Positions 9,978 to 22,579 of a stretch of 64,000 nt of DNA are shown here, piece by piece. Made by a program: the position numbers and the translations under genes. This stretch comes from Deltaproteobacteria bacterium (GTDB lineage: Bacteria > Myxococcota > UBA727 > VGSZ01). The stretch lies in NCBI GenBank assembly GCA_016177705.1, contig JACOUT010000002.1, positions 463,604-527,603 on the forward strand, given 5' to 3'. A model generated the notes under the pieces. That model worked only from the letters and a program-made list of their open reading frames with translations. It had not been told where the DNA came from and searched no databases. Positions within the stretch are counted from its first letter, which is position 1, and each line of letters begins with the position of its first letter.

Positions 9978-11088
9978 GTCCGCGAGCCGCGCCGTCCTGC
10001 GGGGCGCGCTGCGCCAGGTCGGTCGCGTACCGCTGACGCGGCGCGCGCTCCATGCGCTGTCCGTGGCGTCGCGCGGCGCCGGCATCGCCGTCTTGCGGGC
10101 GCGCCGCCTCTTGCCTGACACCGCCTGGGGCCGCCGCCACCCCAGTTGGGGCCGCGGCGCGCTCACGCCCCAGGCCCTCGAGCGCGAGCTGGCCGAGGCG
10201 CAGGGCACGCTCGACTTCGTCCACCTTGCCGAGGCCGTGGCCGTGCTCGAGCGCGGCGAGCGCCTCGAGCGCGGCCTGGCCGTCTTGACCTTCGACGAGA
10301 GCTTCGCGGCCACCGCCGAGCTGGCGCTGCCGGTGCTGCGCCGCCTCGGCGTGCCCGCCACCATCTTCGTCACCAGCGGCTTCCTCGACCCCGGCGCGCC
10401 AGGGGTGTTTCACTCCACGCTCTGGGACGAAGCGGTGCGCTGCGCCGTGGAGCAACAGGCGCCGCGTCCGCTCGCGGTCTCGTGGATTGACCGAGTGCTC
10501 CGAACCGAGACTGTCGCCAAGCGCCGCGCGGCAACGCGACGCCTGCTGCTCTCGCTGGCGGCGCTCGACGAAGAGCGCCTCGAGCGGCGTCTGGCGGAGC
10601 TGTTCGAGCGCACGGGCGGACAGCCACCCTGCGCGCCACTCGACCGGATGCTCGGTCGCCACGAGTTGCTTGCCCTGTGCCGTGAGCCGCTCTTGACCTT
10701 CGGGGCCCACGGCGAGCGCCATCTCGCGCTCGCCAACGCGACGGCGAGCGGGCTGCAAGACGAGCTGGTGCGGCCGCGTGAGCTGCTGCGCCAGCTCTGC
10801 GGCGCCTCCTTCGCCGACGTGGTGAGCTATCCCTTTGGCCGCTCGCCCTACGTCGACGACCGCGCAGTGCTCGCCGCCCGCGCCGCGGGCTATCGGGCGG
10901 CCTTTGGCGCCGAGCCGGGCGTGGCGCGGCCCGGCGACCACCTGTTTCGGCTGCCTCGCCTGCCGATCGGGCCCGGATCGAGCGGCATCGCGGCCTACGA
11001 GTTGCAGGGGACCTTCGACGCTGTGGACGAGATCGTGCTGGTTGCGAGCGGCGACCGGACGCGGCTCGATGCCTCGCTTCAGGGCTGA
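9970..11088 (+). CDS. polysaccharide deacetylase family protein (NodB fold)
   Basis: 372 residues, start ATG overlapping the end of hcrB by 8 bases. The catalytic motif 1 appears as VLTFDES at about residue 97 in place of the usual TFDDG, so the second acidic metal/catalytic residue is changed to Glu. Further on, LGVPATIFVTSGFLD is the conserved strand after motif 1, FGAHGERHLALA resembles the His-x3-His metal site (H...H spacing), and VSYPFGRS resembles motif 3. These enzymes remove acetyl groups from N-acetylated or O-acetylated polysaccharides, usually cell-wall or exopolysaccharide. The N-terminal 60 residues are basic with no clear signal peptide. The D-to-E change makes activity uncertain. 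Confidence 0.75.
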   Translation: MLRSASRAVLRGALRQVGRVPLTRRALHALSVASRGAGIAVLRARRLLPDTAWGRRHPSWGRGALTPQALERELAEAQGTLDFVHLAEAVAVLERGERLERGLAVLTFDESFAATAELALPVLRRLGVPATIFVTSGFLDPGAPGVFHSTLWDEAVRCAVEQQAPRPLAVSWIDRVLRTETVAKRRAATRRLLLSLAALDEERLERRLAELFERTGGQPPCAPLDRMLGRHELLALCREPLLTFGAHGERHLALANATASGLQDELVRPRELLRQLCGASFADVVSYPFGRSPYVDDRAVLAARAAGYRAAFGAEPGVARPGDHLFRLPRLPIGPGSSGIAAYELQGTFDAVDEIVLVASGDRTRLDASLQG

Positions 11089-11155
11089 TCCGCAGAGCGT
11101 CGCTTGCGGCCGCGGCTGAGATCCGGCTAAGACACGCCAGACCGCGCTGTATCAA

Positions 11156-11172
11156 CCTGGGACGGGCCCAGG
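11156..11172. promoter_or_regulatory. short inverted repeat upstream of the NtrC-like regulator
   Basis: Perfect 6-base arms CCTGGG and CCCAGG flank a 5-base spacer, 26 bases before the ATG at 11198. The position suits an operator or 5' leader hairpin for the regulator gene. It is short and GC-rich, so chance is a real possibility in this genome. I see no -24/-12 (GG-N10-GC) promoter here. Confidence 0.25.
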
Positions 11173-11197
11173 GTGAGGCGGCGCCCGAAGGTGTCTC

Positions 11198-12574
<1,377 letters not shown>

Positions 12575-12588
12575 CCCGCCCCGCTGCT

Positions 12589-13395
12589 ATGGTGCCTTGC
12601 ATGTGGACCAGGCCGCGAACCGAACCGGTTGGCTTCGTCGCCGTGGCGCTTGCGCTCGCGTTCGCCACGGGCTGTTCGACGGTAATCAAACCGACCCGGC
12701 CGGATCCGCCGCTGGTCGCCGACGGCGCGCCGCTCGCCGGCGTGCGCTTCGATGGCGACAGTACGGCGCTGCGCGAGCCCGGCCTACCGGTCTCGCCCGG
12801 TCGCGGCTGGCAGCGCGAGGTGCAGAACTACACCGCCACCTCGCTCAACACGCTCTTGTCCACCCCCGACGACGCACCGGCCGCGCGCACCATCACCAGC
12901 ATGGACCTGGCGGGGCCTTCCGCCATCCAGATCGGCACCTGGAAGGAGATGACCATCGCGCTCACCTCCACCTTGCCCGACGGCACCGTGGTGAAGAGCG
13001 AGCCGGTCACGGGCAACATCGACGATGGCTTCGAGTACGCGGTGGTCACCGGCCTCGGCGTCGGCGGCACCGTGCTCGACGTCACCTCGGCCGTGGCCTT
13101 CATCTTCTTGTTCATCAGTCAGGATCCGACCGTCATGTACGTCGCCATCGGCGCGCTCGTCGGCGGGCTCGCGCTCAACATCGCACAGAGCTCGTCGCAG
13201 TACTTCGTGGCGGCGTCCGAGGAGCGCCGCTGGTCGAACCTGTACGCGCAGGCGCTGGCGGCGCACGCACGCGAAGTGCGCCAGCGCATCGGCACAGGAC
13301 CGCCGCCGCGCCCGCCACTGCCGAGCCCCCCCGACGTGCCCGCTGACCCGAGCGACGCGCCGCCGCCGCTGCTCGAGCCCGCGCCGACACCGTAG
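12589..13395 (+). CDS. lipoprotein with membrane segment, unknown function
   Basis: 268 residues from ATG 12589; an in-frame ATG at 12601 is equally plausible. The N-terminus is basic then hydrophobic and ends in a lipobox-like AFATGC (Cys29), so lipid anchoring is expected. The mid-region (about 138-205) contains two hydrophobic stretches (VVTGLGVGGTVLDVTSAVAFI and VMYVAIGALVGGLAL) that may be membrane helices. The C-terminus is Pro-rich (PPPRPPLPSPP), like a wall-spanning or disordered tail. The family is not recognised. The stop is 8 bases from the convergent histidine kinase stop. Confidence 0.65.
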   Translation: MVPCMWTRPRTEPVGFVAVALALAFATGCSTVIKPTRPDPPLVADGAPLAGVRFDGDSTALREPGLPVSPGRGWQREVQNYTATSLNTLLSTPDDAPAARTITSMDLAGPSAIQIGTWKEMTIALTSTLPDGTVVKSEPVTGNIDDGFEYAVVTGLGVGGTVLDVTSAVAFIFLFISQDPTVMYVAIGALVGGLALNIAQSSSQYFVAASEERRWSNLYAQALAAHAREVRQRIGTGPPPRPPLPSPPDVPADPSDAPPPLLEPAPTP

Positions 13396-13403
13396 CGGCG
13401 GCG

Positions 13404-15605
<2,202 letters not shown>

Positions 15606-15654
15606 GCGCCGTGCGCCCCCGATCGCAGCGTGCCCCGGCAGATTAGCATGAGCC

Positions 15655-16767
15655 ATGCCGCCGCCGAGCCACGCCATCGCCCTGTCCCTCACGCTCCTTG
15701 GTGCCGGCGGCGAGGCGCCGCTGGCGCCGCGCGGCGCGATCCAATGGACGACGACGCTGCCGGGCGCACCCGCGCGCGCCTGCGTCGTCGACGAACAGCA
15801 TGTCTTCCAGGGCATGATGCGGCCGATCGACGGCCAGGAGCACGCGCTGCTGGTCGCGCTGGAGCGGACGACCGGACGCATCATGTGGCAGCGCGAGGTC
15901 GGCCTTGGCTACCCGCATGCCGCGCCCGGCATCGTCGGCGCGCTGGTGGTGCACGGTGGCTTCTCGGGCGACGTGCTCGCGCTCGACCGCGTCACCGGCG
16001 TCGAGCGGTGGCGCTTCAAGAACGGCAAGGGTGGCCTGTTGTCGACGCCGATGGCGGAGCAGACTGCGGGCGGCGAGCGCGTGTGGCTCGGCTTCATCGG
16101 CGGCGCGGTCGCGCTCGACGCCGCCACGGGCGCCGAGCGGCTGCGCGTGCCGATGGGCGCGGGTACGCAGGTGCTGGCGGTGGCGGGCGGGCGCGCCTTC
16201 CTGCACGGCATGGCCGAGAACGTGGTGCTCGCCGTCGACGCCGCAAGCGGCCGCGAGCTATGGCGCGTCACCGGCCCGAACATCGATCGCGAGCGCGGCG
16301 TGTTCGCCGGCTTCCAGCCCGAGCAGGTGGCGATCGACCAGCGCGCGCTCTACCTGCCGACCAACGTGGCCGAGACCTGGGCGGTCGACGTCGTCACCGG
16401 CAAGAAGCGCTGGGGCTACGAGCCCACACCGGGCGGCGGCAGCTTCGGCAACGTGCTCGGGCTCGGCGGCGCCGCGCTGTTCCTGAGCGCGAGCGACCAG
16501 AAGGCGAGCGCGGTGGCGCGCATCGACGCCGACACGGGTGCCGAGTCGTGGCGGCGCGAGCTGCGCGGCATCGTGCATGGCGTACCCGTGCTGGTCGGCG
16601 ACGTGGTGGCGGTGGCGACCGGCAGCGCCGGGCTGGTCGCCTTTGGCGCGCGTGACGGCGAGCCACGCTTCACCGCCAAGACCGGCGCGTCCTGGTGGGG
16701 CGCCTGCGGCGCCGACGGCGTCATCTACGTCGGGCACGAGCGGCGCAAGCTGAGCGCGGTGCGGTGA
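15655..16767 (+). CDS. PQQ-like beta-propeller repeat protein
   Basis: 370 residues. Repeats of a roughly 40-residue blade are evident, each with a Leu/Val-Asp-x-x-(T/S)-G-x-x-x-W core: LERTTGRIMWQ, LDRVTGVERWRF, VDAASGRELWRV, VDVVTGKKRWGY, IDADTGAESWRR. This is the pattern of BamB-like and PQQ-dehydrogenase-like propellers. The cofactor residues of true quinoproteins are not apparent, so a scaffold or binding role is more likely than catalysis. The start has a weak N-terminal hydrophobic stretch (AIALSLTLLGAG) that may be a signal peptide. It is divergent from the hybrid kinase, with 49 bases between start codons. Confidence 0.8.
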   Translation: MPPPSHAIALSLTLLGAGGEAPLAPRGAIQWTTTLPGAPARACVVDEQHVFQGMMRPIDGQEHALLVALERTTGRIMWQREVGLGYPHAAPGIVGALVVHGGFSGDVLALDRVTGVERWRFKNGKGGLLSTPMAEQTAGGERVWLGFIGGAVALDAATGAERLRVPMGAGTQVLAVAGGRAFLHGMAENVVLAVDAASGRELWRVTGPNIDRERGVFAGFQPEQVAIDQRALYLPTNVAETWAVDVVTGKKRWGYEPTPGGGSFGNVLGLGGAALFLSASDQKASAVARIDADTGAESWRRELRGIVHGVPVLVGDVVAVATGSAGLVAFGARDGEPRFTAKTGASWWGACGADGVIYVGHERRKLSAVR

Positions 16768-16828
16768 CGGGCCGGCCCCTTTGTGTTCTTCGGCCGCGTT
16801 CCCTATTGCACTCGGTTGGAGGCCACCC

Positions 16829-18526
16829 ATGAGCTGCCCCGCTTTCCCCACGCCGCCGTCTTCCGTGCCGCCGACAAGCACCGAGGAGCTCGACGCCAAG
16901 CTGGCGAAGCTGAAGGAGCAGAAAGACGCCTGGGTGCAGTTGCCGCGCGCCGACAAGATCGCGCTGCTGCGCCAGGTGATGGAGCGCTTGCAGGCAGAGG
17001 CGCCGGCGTGGACCGAGACGCTGGCGCGCATCAAGGGCCTCGACTTCTCTTCGCCGGACGCGGGCGAAGCCTGGATCGACGGACCGCTCGTGCTGGCGCG
17101 CAACCTGCGCCAGTACATCGAGCTGCTCGAGGCGGACGGCCGTCCCAAGATCGCGGGGCTGCGTCAGCGCAAAGACGGGCAGTGGATCGCCAAAGTGTTC
17201 CCGCGCAACCTGTTCGACAAGTTGCTGCTCGATCGCTGGGTGGCCGAGGTGTGGATCGAGAAGGGCAAGGCGCCGAGCCAGGGAGCGCTCGCCAACGCCA
17301 AGCCGCAGAAGGGGCGCATCGGCCTCGTGCTCGGCGCCGGCAACATCGGCTTCCTCGCGCCCTGCGATGCCCTCTACAAGCTGGTGTTCGAGCACGAGGT
17401 GGTCATCGTCAAGATGAACCCGGTCAACGAGGCCGGCGGCCCGCACCTCGAGAAGATCTTCGCGCCGCTGATCGAGCGCGGCTTCCTCGCCTTCGCCTAT
17501 GGCGCGGGCGACGTCGGCGGCTACTTGGTCAATCACACCGAGGTCACGTCGCTGCACGTCACCGGCAGCAATCGCACCTATGACGCGATCGTGTGGGGTG
17601 GCACCGACGCCGAGCAGAAGGAGCGCAAGGCGAGCGGCCAAAAAAAGGTCGACAAGCCGTTCTCGGCCGAGCTCGGCGGCGTCGGCGCCATCCTCGTGGT
17701 GCCCGGTCCGTGGACCGACAAGGACCTGCGCTTCCAAGCGCACCACGTGCTCGCCACCGTCGGCAACAACGCCTCGTTCAACTGCGTCGCGGGCAAGGTG
17801 CTGGTGCTCGCGAAGGATTGGCCGCAGCGCGAGCGCTTCCTCGAGCTGCTGAAGGACGAGATGGCGCGCACGCCGACGCGCAAGGCCTACTACCCCGGCG
17901 CGGTCGCGCGACACCAAGTCTTCCTCGACAAGTACCCGAGAGCCGAACAGCTCGGCGAGGCGCGCGAAGGCGCTCTGCCCTGGACGCTGATCCGCGACGT
18001 GCCCGCCAAAAAGGGCGAGTACGCGCTCACGCACGAGGCCTTCTGCTCCGTCATCGCCGAGGTGGAGTTGCCGGGCGCCACCGCCGAGCAGTTCCTGCCG
18101 GCGGCGGTCGACTTCGCCAATGACGTGGTCTGGGGCACGCTCTCGTGCAACCTGCTGGTCGACCCGGCTACCGAGGCGCGGCTCGGCCCGGCGCTCGAGG
18201 ACCAGATCGCGCGGCTTCGCTATGGCGCCATCGGCGTCAACGTCTGGTCCGGCGGCTGCGTCGGGCTCACGGAGCTTGCCTGGGGTGCCTACCCCGGCCA
18301 CTCCCCCGAGGACGTGCAGTCGGGCCTGGGCAAGGTCCACAACGGCTTCGGCTTGGACTTCCCCGAGAAGAGCGTGGTGCGCGGCCCATTCCGTCCGCGC
18401 TTCAAGCACGTCTACCTGCACGGCTACCGCACGCTCGACAAGGTGGCGTCGGCGATGGTCAAGGCCGAGCAGGACCCGTCGCTGTTGCGCATCCCCAAGC
18501 TGGCTGCTGCCGCGCTGCGCGCCTGA
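16829..18526 (+). CDS. aldehyde dehydrogenase family protein, long variant
   Basis: 565 residues from ATG 16829, preceded by a good GGAGG at 8 bases; the open frame upstream to 16781 lacks such a site. It belongs to the NAD(P)-dependent aldehyde dehydrogenase superfamily: GLVLGAGNIGFLAPCDALYK (cofactor and substrate wall), VTGSNRTYD, ELGGVGAILVVPGPW (Glu of ELGG as general base) and NNASFNCVAGKVLV, with the Cys as nucleophile. It is about 60-90 residues longer than typical members and has an insertion around QKERKASGQKKVDKPF between TGSNRT and ELGG. Substrate cannot be predicted. It may be cotranscribed with the upstream propeller gene (61-base gap). Confidence 0.85.
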   Translation: MSCPAFPTPPSSVPPTSTEELDAKLAKLKEQKDAWVQLPRADKIALLRQVMERLQAEAPAWTETLARIKGLDFSSPDAGEAWIDGPLVLARNLRQYIELLEADGRPKIAGLRQRKDGQWIAKVFPRNLFDKLLLDRWVAEVWIEKGKAPSQGALANAKPQKGRIGLVLGAGNIGFLAPCDALYKLVFEHEVVIVKMNPVNEAGGPHLEKIFAPLIERGFLAFAYGAGDVGGYLVNHTEVTSLHVTGSNRTYDAIVWGGTDAEQKERKASGQKKVDKPFSAELGGVGAILVVPGPWTDKDLRFQAHHVLATVGNNASFNCVAGKVLVLAKDWPQRERFLELLKDEMARTPTRKAYYPGAVARHQVFLDKYPRAEQLGEAREGALPWTLIRDVPAKKGEYALTHEAFCSVIAEVELPGATAEQFLPAAVDFANDVVWGTLSCNLLVDPATEARLGPALEDQIARLRYGAIGVNVWSGGCVGLTELAWGAYPGHSPEDVQSGLGKVHNGFGLDFPEKSVVRGPFRPRFKHVYLHGYRTLDKVASAMVKAEQDPSLLRIPKLAAAALRA

Positions 18527-18544
18527 CCACCGCACGCCTCGTCG

Positions 18545-19408
18545 TCAGGGCCCCTTGCCGTCGAGGAAGAAGGCGGCGAGCCAGGCGGTGGCGTCGATCT
18601 CGCGCGTCGCGTCCGACAAGCGCGGCGGGTGGCCGGGCCAGCCATGGCCGCCGCCCTCGACGACGACGTTGACCACGGGGCTCGAGCAGCCGGCGCGATC
18701 CTCGACGACCACCGTGGTGCCGTCCTTCGGGTCGCGGTCGATGGGCGCGCGCCGCGTCGGCGGCTGACAGCCGGCCTTGTCGGCGAACACCTTGGCCGTC
18801 TCGGCATTGCTCTGCACCAGGCCGCGCTCGCCCTTCCTGCCCACGCCGCCACCTGCGAAGGGCACGAGCGGGTCGGCGGTGCCGTGGAAGAGCATCACCG
18901 GCAGCGCGCGCGCGATCGTGCAGTCGGTTTTCGGCAGCGTCGCCGCCACCACGCCGACGCCCGCGAAGCGCTCGGCGTGAGTGCAGGCGAGCGTCAGCGC
19001 CAGGAAGCCGCCGTTGCTGTGCCCTGCGACGTAGACGCGCGCCGGGTCCACCTTTCCCTCCGCGATCAATCGATCGACGACGGCCAGGATGAAACCGACG
19101 TCGTCGGTGCCGACCTTGCGCTTGGTCGGCTCGAGCGTGAGCTGCCGCAGGTCGTTCCAGCGACGATCGACGCCCTCCGGATAGAGCACGAGGGCACCGC
19201 GTCGCTCGGCTTCGGCGTCCATGCCCGAGTGACGCCGCACCTGCTCGGCGGTGCCGAAGCGGCCGTGCAGCACCACGACCAGCGGCGCCTTGGGCGACGC
19301 GCCGGCGGGCACGAACAGGTGGTAGCTGCGCTCGACGCCGCCGACCGTGATGGTGGAGGAGGCGCCCGCCGCCACCAGCGTCGCCAGCGCCGCCGCAGCG
19401 ATCACCAC
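18545..19408 (-). CDS. secreted esterase, PHB depolymerase / LpqC-like
   Basis: 287 residues from GTG 19408, 7 bases after the upstream stop; GTG 19405 is an alternative. The longer open frame upstream is Arg/Ser-rich shadow sequence. After a hydrophobic leader (VVIAAAALATLVAAG) comes an alpha/beta hydrolase: oxyanion region PLVVVLHGRFG, nucleophile Ser in VAGHSNGGF, Asp in FHGTADPLVPF and His in EGGGHGWPG. These match the secreted polyhydroxybutyrate depolymerase/feruloyl esterase family. Likely periplasmic or secreted ester hydrolysis; substrate unknown. It follows the TPR-like gene in an apparent operon. Confidence 0.8.
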   Translation of the reverse strand: MVIAAAALATLVAAGASSTITVGGVERSYHLFVPAGASPKAPLVVVLHGRFGTAEQVRRHSGMDAEAERRGALVLYPEGVDRRWNDLRQLTLEPTKRKVGTDDVGFILAVVDRLIAEGKVDPARVYVAGHSNGGFLALTLACTHAERFAGVGVVAATLPKTDCTIARALPVMLFHGTADPLVPFAGGGVGRKGERGLVQSNAETAKVFADKAGCQPPTRRAPIDRDPKDGTTVVVEDRAGCSSPVVNVVVEGGGHGWPGHPPRLSDATREIDATAWLAAFFLDGKGP

Positions 19409-19415
19409 GGCGCGC

Positions 19416-20504
19416 TCATCGCGCGGCCGGCGCCGGCGCCGCCTCGTGCTCGAGGTCGTCGCCGCGCCCCTGCCAGTCGGTGAAGAAGAGCGCGGCCACG
19501 CCCGTGGCGAGCGCCACCACTCCCGAGGCGATGAACAACGAGTCCGCCGTCCAGGCGAGCGTCTCGCCGGCGGCCTTCTTGGCCGACAGCTCGGACGCCT
19601 GCTGCGCCACCTCGACGGACAGCTCGGCTTGCGCCGTGTAGTCCTGCTGCACCACCAGCATGCCGGTGCCGAAGCCGGCGCCGGCCGCGAGCAAGAGCGC
19701 GCTCGAGCCGGCACCGGCCCAAACTGCCCAGGGCGGCAGCGGCGGCGGCGCGCTGTGATCGACCTGCCCCGGCGCGATGGCGGCGACGAGCGGTGCTGCC
19801 GCCGAGCCGCGCGTCAACAGCGGTCCATCCTGATCGGTGGTCTCGACGTAGAACTCCAGCTCGGCGCCGCCCTGGTTGGCGGTGACCTCGCCCGCCAGCA
19901 TGCCCTTCCACTTGCCGGTGACGTCGTCACGCAAGAGCGCGAGCGACGAGAAGGCGGGCTCGCCCTTCTTGCGGTACTGCACGCGCACCGCCGTCGCGGC
20001 GCCGTTCGGGTCCTTGATCTGGTACGCGAACACCGCCGGCCGGCCGCCGACCAGCTTGGAGGGGTGTTGGCCGGTCAAGTCCATCTCTCGGATGTGCCGC
20101 TCACGATTCAGGTTGCGTAGCTCGACGACGATGGCGCGCTCCTCCGCCTGCACCTTGCGGAACACCGACATGATCTTGGGCGGCGTGTCGGCCGCGAGCT
20201 CGAAGTCGGGACGGCCGCGCAACAGCGCGCGAAACGGCTTCTCGGCCTCGATGGGATCGCCGACGATGGCGCGGCAGGAGCCCTCGAGCACGTAGGCGTC
20301 GAGGCGCAGCTCCACCGGCACGTCGTCACCGCGCGCGAGCAGCTCGGTGACGAGCGGCAAGACGGCCTCGTACTCGAGCTGCTCGTACTGCGCGCGCGCG
20401 CGCTTGAGCAGCTCGCCGTGGTCGAGCGGCGAGGCGGCCGATGTCGTCGACGGTATCGGCAGGCCGAGGGTCAACGCGGCGACGATCGGGCACCAGTGGA
20501 GCAT
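19416..20504 (-). CDS. exported TPR-like protein with C-terminal membrane helices
   Basis: 362 residues from ATG 20504, chosen because it starts a clear signal peptide (MLHWCPIVAALTLGLPIPS, cleaved near SAAS). Residues about 28-130 form helical repeats (ELLKRARAQYEQLEYEAVLPLVTELL) as in TPR proteins. A middle region (about 140-255) looks like an Ig/beta sandwich (AVRVQYRKKGEPAFSSLAL, AELEFYVETTDQDGP). The C-terminal 110 residues hold two hydrophobic helices around an Ala-rich segment (WAVWAGAGSSALLLAAGAGF and LFIASGVVALATGVAALFF). This layout recurs in myxobacterial periplasmic proteins of unknown role. It is divergent from the PEGA kinase gene, 134 bases apart. Confidence 0.68.
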   Translation of the reverse strand: MLHWCPIVAALTLGLPIPSTTSAASPLDHGELLKRARAQYEQLEYEAVLPLVTELLARGDDVPVELRLDAYVLEGSCRAIVGDPIEAEKPFRALLRGRPDFELAADTPPKIMSVFRKVQAEERAIVVELRNLNRERHIREMDLTGQHPSKLVGGRPAVFAYQIKDPNGAATAVRVQYRKKGEPAFSSLALLRDDVTGKWKGMLAGEVTANQGGAELEFYVETTDQDGPLLTRGSAAAPLVAAIAPGQVDHSAPPPLPPWAVWAGAGSSALLLAAGAGFGTGMLVVQQDYTAQAELSVEVAQQASELSAKKAAGETLAWTADSLFIASGVVALATGVAALFFTDWQGRGDDLEHEAAPAPAAR

Positions 20505-20638
20505 GGGAGGCCCAGGGTACCGCCGCCACCATCGAGCGGGCCACCGGCGCGCGGTCGCGCCTTCGCACACGTGCCTACACCGCGCACCGATGGGAGACAG
20601 ACCGGGTGTGTGCGGCGGGCGGCCGCTATGCTCGCGAC

Positions 20639-22570
20639 GTGGCCACCACCACCACGCCGACCGGCACTGCGCCGGGCGCCGACGTACCTGCGCCCTCCGA
20701 TCTGGTGTTCGGGCGCTATCAGATCATCCGGCGCCTCGCCGTCGGCGGCATGGGCGAGGTGTTCCTGGCGCGCCAGTCGGGCGTTGCCGGCTTCGACCGC
20801 CTGGTGATCTTGAAGAGCCTCTTGCCCGACCTCGCGTCACAAGAGGACTTCGTCAACCAGTTCCTCGACGAGGCGCGCGTCGCCGCCACGCTGAACCACC
20901 CGAACATCGTCAGCATCTACGAAGTGGGGCTGTGGAACGGCACCTACTTCATCGCCATGGAGTACATCCGCGGTGACAACCTGTCGCGGCTGGCGCGCGC
21001 CTCGGAGCGCGCCAAGCGACGCATGACGGTGGACGTCGCCGCCTTCATCATCCACGACGCGGCGCAGGCGCTCGATCACGCGCACAAGGCCTGCGACCTG
21101 CACGGCGCACCGCTGCACATCGTGCACCGCGACGTCAGCCCACAGAACATCATGGTGCGCACCGACGGCGTCACCAAGGTGGTCGACTTCGGCATCGCCA
21201 AGGCCGCCAACCGCTCGTCGCGCACCGCCACCGGGCTGCTCAAGGGCAAGGTGCAGTACATGGCGCCCGAGCAGGTGATGGGCGGCACCGTCGACGGGCG
21301 CACCGACCAGTTCGCGCTCGGCGTGGTGCTGTGGGAGCTGGTGGCTGGGCGCAAGCTCTTCTCCGGCGGCAACGACATCGAGGTGCTGCGCGCGGTGCTG
21401 CACGCGCCCATGCCGACGCTGCTCGAGGTGGAGCCGAGCTGTCCGCACGAGCTGTCGCGCATCGTGGCGCGCATGATCGCGCGCGACGCAGGAGTGCGCT
21501 ACGCGACGCTGGCCGAGGCCGCCGCCGAGCTGAAGGCGTTCCTCGACGTGCGCGGCATGAAGAACGCGCAGCAGGCCACCGCCGCCTTCGTCGCCGACAC
21601 GCTCGGCGACGAGATCTCGGCCAAGACCGTCGACCTGACGCCGTCGTCGGCCAACAACTTCGTCATCACCCTGTCGTCGAGCGAGAAGCCGCCGACCGCG
21701 CCTACCGTGCAGACCTCACGCGGAGGTGTCGCCAAGGTCGGTGTCGCGGCGGGCGCAGCCGTCGCCGTGCTGCTGGCGCTCGGAGCGGCCGCGCTCTTGT
21801 TCCTGCCCGAGGAGCGCCCACCCGAGCGAGTGCAGGAGCGCGCCGCACCCAAGATCGCCGTCGATGCACAGCCGGCCGGCGCCGCCGTCACGGTCGACGG
21901 CAAGGGGGTCGGCACTGCGCCGGTGACGGTGGAGGTGACGGCCGACGTCGAGCACGTGGTCGAGATCTCGGCGCCGGGGCACGAGCCGCGCATCGAGAAG
22001 GTGCGCCTCGCCGCCGGCGACATGCGCGGCGTCATGGCCAACCTGCAGAAGCAGAAGACCAAGCTGGCCCTCACCACCGACCCACCAGGAGCGACCGTCA
22101 AGCTCGACGACGCAGAGGTCGGTGTGGCGCCGCTCGAGCTGGAGGTGGAGGCCGATCGTGCGCACGCGGTCTCGGCCAGCCTCGATCGCGGCAAGGACAG
22201 GTTTCGCTACACTGGTGAGGTCACCGGCAAGCCCGGCGAGCGGCTCGCGCTCGCGCTGCGCCTCGACAGGTTGCGCGGCGCCGAGCCCTGCCCGCCGGGG
22301 AGCTCGCGGATGGGCGGACGCTGCCTGGCGGCGAGCGCGCCGCCGGCGGCACCCGTCGAGGCGGGCAAGGGCTTCCTGACGGTCAAGACCACGCCGTGGG
22401 CCAAGATCAGCATCGATGGCCAACCGTGGGGCTCGACGCCGGTCGCCAAGGTGCCGCTCGGTGCCGGGCCGCACACGGTGCGCCTGGTGAACGAAGAAGC
22501 CGGCAAGGACGTGACCAGGAAGGTCATCATCAGGAACGGTGAGACGCTCAAGCAGGACTGGCAGCTCTGA
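20639..22570 (+). CDS. transmembrane Ser/Thr protein kinase with PEGA domains
   Basis: 643 residues from a GTG at 20639; no ATG lies close enough to the kinase domain. Kinase about 25-300: AVGGMGEVF (34-42), Lys59 (VILKSL), HRDVSPQN (163-170), DFG (183-185), MAPEQ (208-212). The catalytic loop has Ser-Pro-Gln instead of Lys-Pro-Asp, a variant common in myxobacterial kinases. A transmembrane helix spans about 366-390. The exported tail carries three PEGA-type units, each with the pattern P-x-G-A-x-V-x-(V/L)-D-(G/D): QPAGAAVTVDG, DPPGATVKLDD, and TPWAKISIDG. PEGA domains are thought to bind the envelope or S-layer. The gene ends 9 bases before the convergent lipoprotein gene. Confidence 0.9.
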   Translation: MATTTTPTGTAPGADVPAPSDLVFGRYQIIRRLAVGGMGEVFLARQSGVAGFDRLVILKSLLPDLASQEDFVNQFLDEARVAATLNHPNIVSIYEVGLWNGTYFIAMEYIRGDNLSRLARASERAKRRMTVDVAAFIIHDAAQALDHAHKACDLHGAPLHIVHRDVSPQNIMVRTDGVTKVVDFGIAKAANRSSRTATGLLKGKVQYMAPEQVMGGTVDGRTDQFALGVVLWELVAGRKLFSGGNDIEVLRAVLHAPMPTLLEVEPSCPHELSRIVARMIARDAGVRYATLAEAAAELKAFLDVRGMKNAQQATAAFVADTLGDEISAKTVDLTPSSANNFVITLSSSEKPPTAPTVQTSRGGVAKVGVAAGAAVAVLLALGAAALLFLPEERPPERVQERAAPKIAVDAQPAGAAVTVDGKGVGTAPVTVEVTADVEHVVEISAPGHEPRIEKVRLAAGDMRGVMANLQKQKTKLALTTDPPGATVKLDDAEVGVAPLELEVEADRAHAVSASLDRGKDRFRYTGEVTGKPGERLALALRLDRLRGAEPCPPGSSRMGGRCLAASAPPAAPVEAGKGFLTVKTTPWAKISIDGQPWGSTPVAKVPLGAGPHTVRLVNEEAGKDVTRKVIIRNGETLKQDWQL

Positions 22571-22579
22571 GCGAGCTGG

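Noticed and set aside
11089..11197. Sigma-54 (-24/-12) promoter ahead of the NtrC-like gene
   Set aside because: No TGGCAC-N5-TTGC pattern is present.
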